From contig DLOO01000014.1 in assembly GCA_002479645.1 (NCBI GenBank), positions 3,302-14,017 of the forward strand: a stretch of DNA of 10,716 nucleotides, read 5' to 3'. The DNA comes from Lachnoclostridium sp. UBA7482. GTDB lineage: Bacteria > Bacillota > Clostridia > Lachnospirales > Lachnospiraceae. Made by a program: the position numbers and the translations under genes. Numbering within the stretch: the stretch's first letter is position 1; each line of letters begins with the position of its first letter. Positions 7,341-10,716 of the stretch are shown in pieces. The notes beneath the pieces are model-generated. The model was given only the letters and a program-made list of their open reading frames with translations. It was not told where the DNA came from and did no database searches.

Positions 7341-7610
7341 TCACATTTTGTTTTTATTTTTTATCAAGTACCAAATGGTGTGAAATATTAAAGGAAGTGA
7401 TCCATAATCAATGATAAACGGTATGCAGCTCAAAACTTTATAAGGGCTTTTTATCATAATTACGCAAGAAACAAATAAAAATAATCCGCCAAACAAGGGA
7501 ACGCTTGAAGAGTGTTTCCTATATTTGCAGTAACGATATATTCCTACCCAGTTTGCAGATGTAATCCAAGCGCCTGGCAAAAAAAATACTGTTGAAATAA
7601 AATATTTCAT
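7341..7610 (-). CDS. Small hydrophobic membrane protein, function unknown
   Basis: The 89-residue product has three hydrophobic stretches (about 3-24, 37-54 and 59-84) and a basic C-terminal tail. The pattern SSSVPLFGGL in the middle and P-x-x-x-DYGSLP (64-73) look like a conserved signature of a small uncharacterised membrane family; this is a recollection, not a search result. The start is supported by GGGGTGA 6 nt before the ATG and by a good promoter just upstream (7636-7664). It is separated from the C39-like gene by 69 nt, the largest gap in the cassette, so the downstream genes may also have their own promoter. No function is proposed with confidence. Confidence 0.72.
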   Translation of the reverse strand: MKYFISTVFFLPGAWITSANWVGIYRYCKYRKHSSSVPLFGGLFLFVSCVIMIKSPYKVLSCIPFIIDYGSLPLIFHTIWYLIKNKNKM

Positions 7611-7635
7611 GTTAACTCACCCCATTTATAAATAG

Positions 7636-7664
7636 ATGATATAAATGATTACGCAAAATGTCAA
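7636..7664 (-). promoter_or_regulatory. Near-consensus promoter for the leftward cassette
   Basis: On the minus strand TTGACA (7664-7659) is followed after exactly 17 bp by TATCAT (7641-7636). The predicted start near 7629 leaves about 20 nt before the ATG at 7610, enough for the ribosome binding site. It lies just beside the divergent promoter of the AraC-GGDEF gene. Confidence 0.75.
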
Positions 7665-7682
7665 GAACGACGGGGAAATTTC

Positions 7683-7691
7683 TGCTATACT
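7683..7691 (+). promoter_or_regulatory. Extended -10 promoter for the AraC-GGDEF gene
   Basis: TGCTATACT is a good extended -10 element and is identical to the one before nfnA. No convincing -35 box stands 16-18 bp upstream; that position overlaps the minus-strand -35 of the cassette promoter. Transcription should start near 7698, giving a leader of roughly 120 nt. The leader contains a 7-bp hairpin, CTTCGGA (7715-7721) with TCCGAAG (7730-7736). Confidence 0.55.
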
Positions 7692-7819
7692 ATAGACGTA
7701 AGGTACCAAGGTTACTTCGGAGGTGCACATCCGAAGGGCAAAAGGATAAGCGGTTGGAAGCATTTGAGTTGAGAGTGTTCCGACTGCATGAAGGAATACT
7801 TTAGAAAGGGAGAGCGAGT

Positions 7820-8626
7820 ATGAAAAATCTGGAGCTTCTGGCAAATGCGCTCGAATTCATTGAAGAGCATTTGCAGGATGATATTCGTACCGAAGATATT
7901 GCCGACGCATGTTATTGTTCAAAATCGACCGTCGACAAGCTGTTTCGCTGCGTGAATCATATCTCGGTTCGGGATTATCTGATTCGCAGGCGGATGACGA
8001 TCGCCGCCCGATTGTTGGTGAGCAGACCGGAGATGACGGTACTCGAGGTGGGACTACAGTGTGGATACAGTACACCGGAATCCTTCTGCCGTGCCTTTCT
8101 ACAAGTGTGGAATTGCAACCCTTCCGTGTTCCGTAAAAGCAGGCGGGTATCGGAATTGTTCCCGAAAATCGGGATGCCCTTAATGAATGGAGGTAAAACT
8201 ATGAGTGGACGTAGAAGATTTGAAGTAAGTGAGCTGTATGATTTGTTCCGCAGCAGAAAAGATTGTTATTTTGTGTGCTGTGATATTCGGAGTCTAATAC
8301 CGATTAACGAAATTTCAACGAAAGCCGGTGATCTGGCAATTTTAGAAAGCATGAAGCGTATGGAAGATGCTGCAGGCTCCGAGGACGTTGTGTTCCGTAT
8401 CGGCGGAGATGAATTTGTTATGCTGACAAACAGCAGGGATGTTGTCTATGCTGAGAAGATTGCGGAGGCAATTCGTGCCGAGAACGGCAAGCCGGTGGTA
8501 TTTGAAGGAAAGGAAATTCCGTTAAGCCTGCACATCAGCGTCGTTAAAATTTCGATGTCGAATATCAAATACGATGAATTGTTTAAGGAATTGCAGAGTT
8601 CGTTAGATGCCGTAAAAGATTATTAA
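7820..8626 (+). CDS. AraC-type regulator fused to a C-terminal GGDEF domain
   Basis: The 268-residue cytoplasmic protein joins two known modules. Residues about 8-107 are an AraC/XylS double helix-turn-helix (SKSTVDKLFR and the second motif VLEVGLQCGYSTPESFCRAF). Residues about 146-265 are a GGDEF domain with the signature RIGGDEF (193-199). In active diguanylate cyclases, DxDxFKxxND...GHxxGD precedes this; here it is DIRSLIPINE (D155) and STKAGD. The metal-binding Asp and GGDEF are therefore kept, but the Phe-Lys and Asn-Asp positions are altered. The inhibitory RxxD site is not intact (GSED). It may make c-di-GMP weakly, bind a nucleotide, or have lost catalysis. No separate sensor domain is present. 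AAAGGGAG at 7805-7812 precedes the ATG. Its composition matches the backbone, not the adjacent cassette. Confidence 0.86.
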   Translation: MKNLELLANALEFIEEHLQDDIRTEDIADACYCSKSTVDKLFRCVNHISVRDYLIRRRMTIAARLLVSRPEMTVLEVGLQCGYSTPESFCRAFLQVWNCNPSVFRKSRRVSELFPKIGMPLMNGGKTMSGRRRFEVSELYDLFRSRKDCYFVCCDIRSLIPINEISTKAGDLAILESMKRMEDAAGSEDVVFRIGGDEFVMLTNSRDVVYAEKIAEAIRAENGKPVVFEGKEIPLSLHISVVKISMSNIKYDELFKELQSSLDAVKDY

Positions 8627-8721
8627 GCCGTTTACATAGGAACCTCGCAAACGAAGCTCCTTGCTCCGGGAAAATGCTCTTTGCTGTTGAGCTTGTAAAG
8701 ATGCGACAAAAAAACACAAGA

Positions 8722-8748
8722 TTGTATACAAGAAAAAATTGTATACAA
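8722..8748. promoter_or_regulatory. Two identical palindromes TTGTATACAA upstream of gdhA, candidate operators
   Basis: TTGTATACAA occurs at 8722-8731 and 8739-8748, 17 nt centre to centre and separated by GAAAAAA. Each is a perfect 10-bp palindrome and fits the TNGT-N-ACNA type of site bound by GntR/FadR-family regulators (known for the family; the regulator here is unknown). They lie 16-42 bp upstream of the gdhA -35 box. Because both are palindromes, the pair could also fold as a 10-bp hairpin with a 7-nt loop, but no T-tract follows on the plus strand. Confidence 0.6.
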
Positions 8749-8756
8749 AAATTCAA

Positions 8757-8792
8757 ATTGCACTTGCAATATGAAAAATCATTCGCTATAAT
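8757..8792 (+). promoter_or_regulatory. Strong promoter of gdhA with a dyad over the -35 box
   Basis: The -35 TTGCAA (8764-8769) and the consensus -10 TATAAT (8787-8792) are 17 bp apart. An inverted repeat ATTGCA-CT-TGCAAT (8757-8770) covers the -35 and could be a repressor site. Transcription should begin near 8799, giving a leader of about 107 nt. The leader contains a small hairpin, CGGGA/TCCCG at 8846-8860. No known riboswitch was recognised in it. Confidence 0.82.
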
Positions 8793-8905
8793 AGGGACAG
8801 TGAGTCGCTGAAAGCACAAATCTGCGAAAAGAGCGGCATTTCCTGCGGGAGGATTTCCCGGAGGGCACACTATCAGAAAAGTGAATTTTCAAGGAGGATT
8901 TTACT

Positions 8906-10261
8906 ATGTCTTACGTTGATGAGGTATTGGAGCTCGTAAAAGAGAAGAATGCGAGCGAGCCGTTGTTCATCCAGGCTGTAACTGAGGTTTTTGAATCCCT
9001 TAAGCCGGTTATTGAAGCAAATGAGGCTCTTTACAGAAGGGAAGCTATTCTTGAGAGAATTACCGAGCCGGAGCGTCAGATTAAGTTCCGTGTTCCGTGG
9101 GTTGACGACAATGGTCAGGTTCGTGTAAACACCGGTTACCGTGTACAGTTCAACTCTGCAATCGGACCGTACAAGGGAGGTCTTCGTCTTGACAAGAGCG
9201 TTACGCTTGGTATGTTGAAGTTCCTTGGTTTCGAGCAGGTATTTAAGAACGCACTTACGACCCTTCCTATGGGCGGTGGTAAAGGTGGTTGCGATTTCGA
9301 TCCTAAGGGCAAGAGCGATCGTGAAATCATGGCATTCTGCCAGAGCTTCATGACGGAGCTTTGCAAGCATATTGGCGCTGATACCGACGTTCCTGCAGGC
9401 GACCTTGGTACCGGCGGACGTGAGATTGGTTATATGTTCGGTCAGTACAAGAGACTTAAGAACGTTTACGAAGGCGTTCTTACCGGTAAGGGTCTTACCT
9501 TTGGCGGTTCCCTTGCAAGAACGGAAGCTACCGGTTATGGTCTTCTTTACTTCACTAAGGAAATGCTTGCTTGCAACGGTATCGATATCGCAGGCAAGAC
9601 CGCAGCTGTTTCCGGTTCCGGTAATGTTGCTATCTACGCGATTCAGAAGGCTGAGCAGATGGGCGCTAAGGTTGTTACCTGCTCTGACAGAAAGGGTTGG
9701 ATTTACGATCCGGAAGGCGTTGACTACAAGATTCTTAAGGACATCAAGGAAGTTAAGAGAACCAGCCTTGCTGAGTATGTAAACTACAGACCGAATGCGA
9801 AGTATACCGCTAAGGCAGAAGGCGACAACATGGATCATGGCGTATGGACCGTTAAGGTTGACCTTGCTCTTCCTTGCGGCAGAGAGAATACCATCGACCT
9901 TGAGGATGCTAAGAACCTTGTTGCTAACGGCGTAACCGCTGTGGCTGAGGGTGCTAACATGCCTACCAACCTTGAGGCTACCAAGTACTTCCAGGAGAAC
10001 GGCGTTCTCTTTGCACCCGGTAAGGCTTCCAACGCCGGTGGCGTTGCTACCTCCGGTCTTGAGATGAGCCAGAACTCCGAGAGACTTTCCTGGAGCTTCG
10101 AGGAAGTTGATGCTAAGCTTCATGATATCATGGTCAGCATTTTCCATGCGGCAGACGATGCAGCTAAGAAGTATGGTATGGAAGGCAACTACGTGGCAGG
10201 CGCTAACATCGCCGGCTTCGAGAAGGTTGTTAATGCTATGCTTGCTCAGGGCGTTTGCTAA
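8906..10261 (+). CDS. gdhA: NADP-type glutamate dehydrogenase (hexameric, about 50 kDa class)
   Basis: This cytoplasmic enzyme interconverts 2-oxoglutarate plus ammonium and glutamate. The 451 residues match the hexameric bacterial class. By comparison with Clostridium symbiosum GDH, K90, K114, K126 (in PMGGGKGG) and D166 (in DVPAGDLGTGGREIG) correspond to the substrate-binding and catalytic K89, K113, K125 and D165. S383, in GGVATSGLEMSQN, corresponds to S380. The coenzyme domain has SGSGNVA (236-242). The loop after the second strand reads CSDRKG (259-264), with basic residues that could hold the NADP 2'-phosphate, whereas the NAD-specific C. symbiosum enzyme has a Gly-Pro there, so NADP is favoured by inference. 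Synonymous codons are very restricted, suggesting high expression. AAGGAGG (8891-8897) is a strong ribosome binding site. The gene is monocistronic, with its own promoter and terminator. Confidence 0.96.
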   Translation: MSYVDEVLELVKEKNASEPLFIQAVTEVFESLKPVIEANEALYRREAILERITEPERQIKFRVPWVDDNGQVRVNTGYRVQFNSAIGPYKGGLRLDKSVTLGMLKFLGFEQVFKNALTTLPMGGGKGGCDFDPKGKSDREIMAFCQSFMTELCKHIGADTDVPAGDLGTGGREIGYMFGQYKRLKNVYEGVLTGKGLTFGGSLARTEATGYGLLYFTKEMLACNGIDIAGKTAAVSGSGNVAIYAIQKAEQMGAKVVTCSDRKGWIYDPEGVDYKILKDIKEVKRTSLAEYVNYRPNAKYTAKAEGDNMDHGVWTVKVDLALPCGRENTIDLEDAKNLVANGVTAVAEGANMPTNLEATKYFQENGVLFAPGKASNAGGVATSGLEMSQNSERLSWSFEEVDAKLHDIMVSIFHAADDAAKKYGMEGNYVAGANIAGFEKVVNAMLAQGVC

Positions 10262-10286
10262 TTTGCACGTTTTAATGTGAATTTTT

Positions 10287-10327
10287 CAAGGGTTTCGGAA
10301 ACCGTGTGCTTTCGGAACCCTTGTTTT
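10287..10327 (+). terminator. Intrinsic terminator of gdhA
   Basis: CAAGGGTT (10287-10294) pairs with AACCCTTG (10316-10323), and TTTT follows directly. The 21-nt interior can fold further (CGGAAACCG). It starts 25 nt after the gdhA stop. Confidence 0.75.
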
Positions 10328-10371
10328 CTGTTCCATAGAAAATTCTTTATGAATTTCCTATGGAACAGAAA
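10325..10371. repeat. Long near-perfect inverted repeat (47 nt) between gdhA and trx
   Basis: TTTCTGTTCCATAG (10325-10338) pairs perfectly with CTATGGAACAGAAA (10358-10371). After a single A-C mismatch, AAATTC (10340-10345) pairs with GAATTT (10351-10356) around the 5-nt loop TTTAT. The stem is about 20 bp with one mismatch. No T-run follows on the plus strand, so it is not a standard terminator in that direction. Confidence 0.85.
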
Positions 10372-10390
10372 CGCTATGTTCGCATTTTAC

Positions 10391-10399
10391 TGATATAAT
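10391..10399 (+). promoter_or_regulatory. Extended -10 promoter for trx
   Basis: TGATATAAT combines the TGN extension with a consensus -10 TATAAT (10394-10399). The -35 position (about 10371-10376) shows no good match and abuts the long inverted repeat. The start of transcription would be near 10406, with a leader of about 65 nt. Confidence 0.6.
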
Positions 10400-10469
10400 T
10401 ATTGATAGAAACTGGTATTTTGATGCAAAATATACTTATAAGTTATGTGCTATTACAGGAGGTATTTTT

Positions 10470-10716
10470 ATGACAGCAGTTACAGAACAGAATTTTGAGG
10501 AGCTGGTGACGAATGCGGACAAGCCCGTTGTGTTGGATTTCTGGGCAACATGGTGCGGACCGTGTCAGATGCAGGGGCCGGTATTTGAGGCAACGGCAGA
10601 GGGACATCCGGAGGCATTTTTTGCGAAGGTTAATGTGGATGAAGAGCCGCAGCTTGCTGTTCAATTTGGAGTTATGAGTATTCCGACAATCGTTTTTTTG
10701 AAAGACGGTAAGGTTG
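10470..10716 (+). CDS. trxA: Thioredoxin (3' end beyond the window)
   Basis: The 82 codons in the window encode the N-terminal three quarters of a thioredoxin, a small cytoplasmic disulfide reductase usually recharged by thioredoxin reductase. The active-site motif WCGPC is at 28-32 (C29, C32), preceded by VVLDFWAT. The conserved buried aspartate is D23 and the cis-proline is P72 in SIPT. AGGAGGT at 10457-10463 sets the ATG at 10470, 6 nt beyond. The frame stays open to the last base. Full family length is about 105 residues, so roughly 20-25 codons are missing. A thioredoxin reductase gene may follow, but this cannot be seen. Confidence 0.94.
   Translation, partial: MTAVTEQNFEELVTNADKPVVLDFWATWCGPCQMQGPVFEATAEGHPEAFFAKVNVDEEPQLAVQFGVMSIPTIVFLKDGKV

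Noticed and set aside
7698..7815. Possible c-di-GMP riboswitch in the AraC-GGDEF leader
   Set aside because: Considered because of the GGDEF domain and the CTTCGGA/TCCGAAG hairpin, but the conserved cores of the known c-di-GMP riboswitch classes could not be found.
8627..8720. Terminator after the AraC-GGDEF gene
   Set aside because: AAGCTC and GAGCTT can pair over a long interior, but the stem is weak and no T-tract follows, so no terminator is claimed.
8722..8748. The two TTGTATACAA copies as a terminator hairpin
   Set aside because: A 10-bp stem with a 7-nt loop is possible, but no T-run follows on the plus strand and no minus-strand gene ends here; operator sites fit better.
8873..10147. 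424-codon open frame on the minus strand opposite gdhA
   Set aside because: It is antisense to an unmistakable glutamate dehydrogenase. Strong codon bias in gdhA leaves the opposite strand free of stops, and the translation has no recognisable domain.

Overview
The window looks like chromosome from a Gram-positive anaerobe of the class Clostridia, most likely family Lachnospiraceae. This is inferred from strong AGGAGG-type ribosome binding sites, an electron-bifurcating NfnAB pair, a hexameric glutamate dehydrogenase whose active-site residues match those of Clostridium symbiosum GDH, and a SulP transporter and AraC-type regulator of clostridial style. No rRNA, tRNA, CRISPR array, transposase or integrase was seen.

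Left block (1-4909, + strand, backbone composition): a SulP-family anion transporter (5' end at the window edge) is followed after 13 nt by an unrecognised two-helix membrane protein and a hairpin terminator. A well-formed promoter then drives nfnA-nfnB, which overlap by one base and end in a perfect 11-bp hairpin terminator. NfnAB couples NADH and reduced ferredoxin to NADP+ reduction.

Middle block (about 4910-7640, - strand, markedly A+T-rich): a foreign-looking cassette read entirely leftwards. In transcription order it holds a small membrane protein, a membrane-anchored C39-like cysteine peptidase, a GNAT acetyltransferase with a frameshift near its 3' end, a nitroreductase, a peptidase E (S51)-like protein, and a 29-codon remnant of the N-terminus of an MBL-fold hydrolase. 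The last five lie 5, 29, 32 and 21 nt apart (using the repaired GNAT end), so they look like one transcription unit. Two of the genes share an almost identical ribosome-binding/start segment of about 21 nt. A TTGACA-17-TATCAT promoter stands before the membrane protein.

Right block (about 7680-10716, + strand, backbone composition): a gene fusing an AraC-type DNA-binding domain to a GGDEF domain, divergent from the cassette. Next is a very strongly biased glutamate dehydrogenase gene (gdhA) with a consensus promoter and three small dyads upstream, then a terminator, a second long hairpin, and the start of a thioredoxin gene that runs off the window.

How they may work together: NfnAB can supply NADPH, and GdhA, whose dinucleotide-binding region looks NADP-type, can use it to fix ammonium into glutamate. 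This link is inferred from function and proximity; the genes are not in one operon. The middle cassette shows decay at one end and in one gene and looks like recently acquired accessory DNA.
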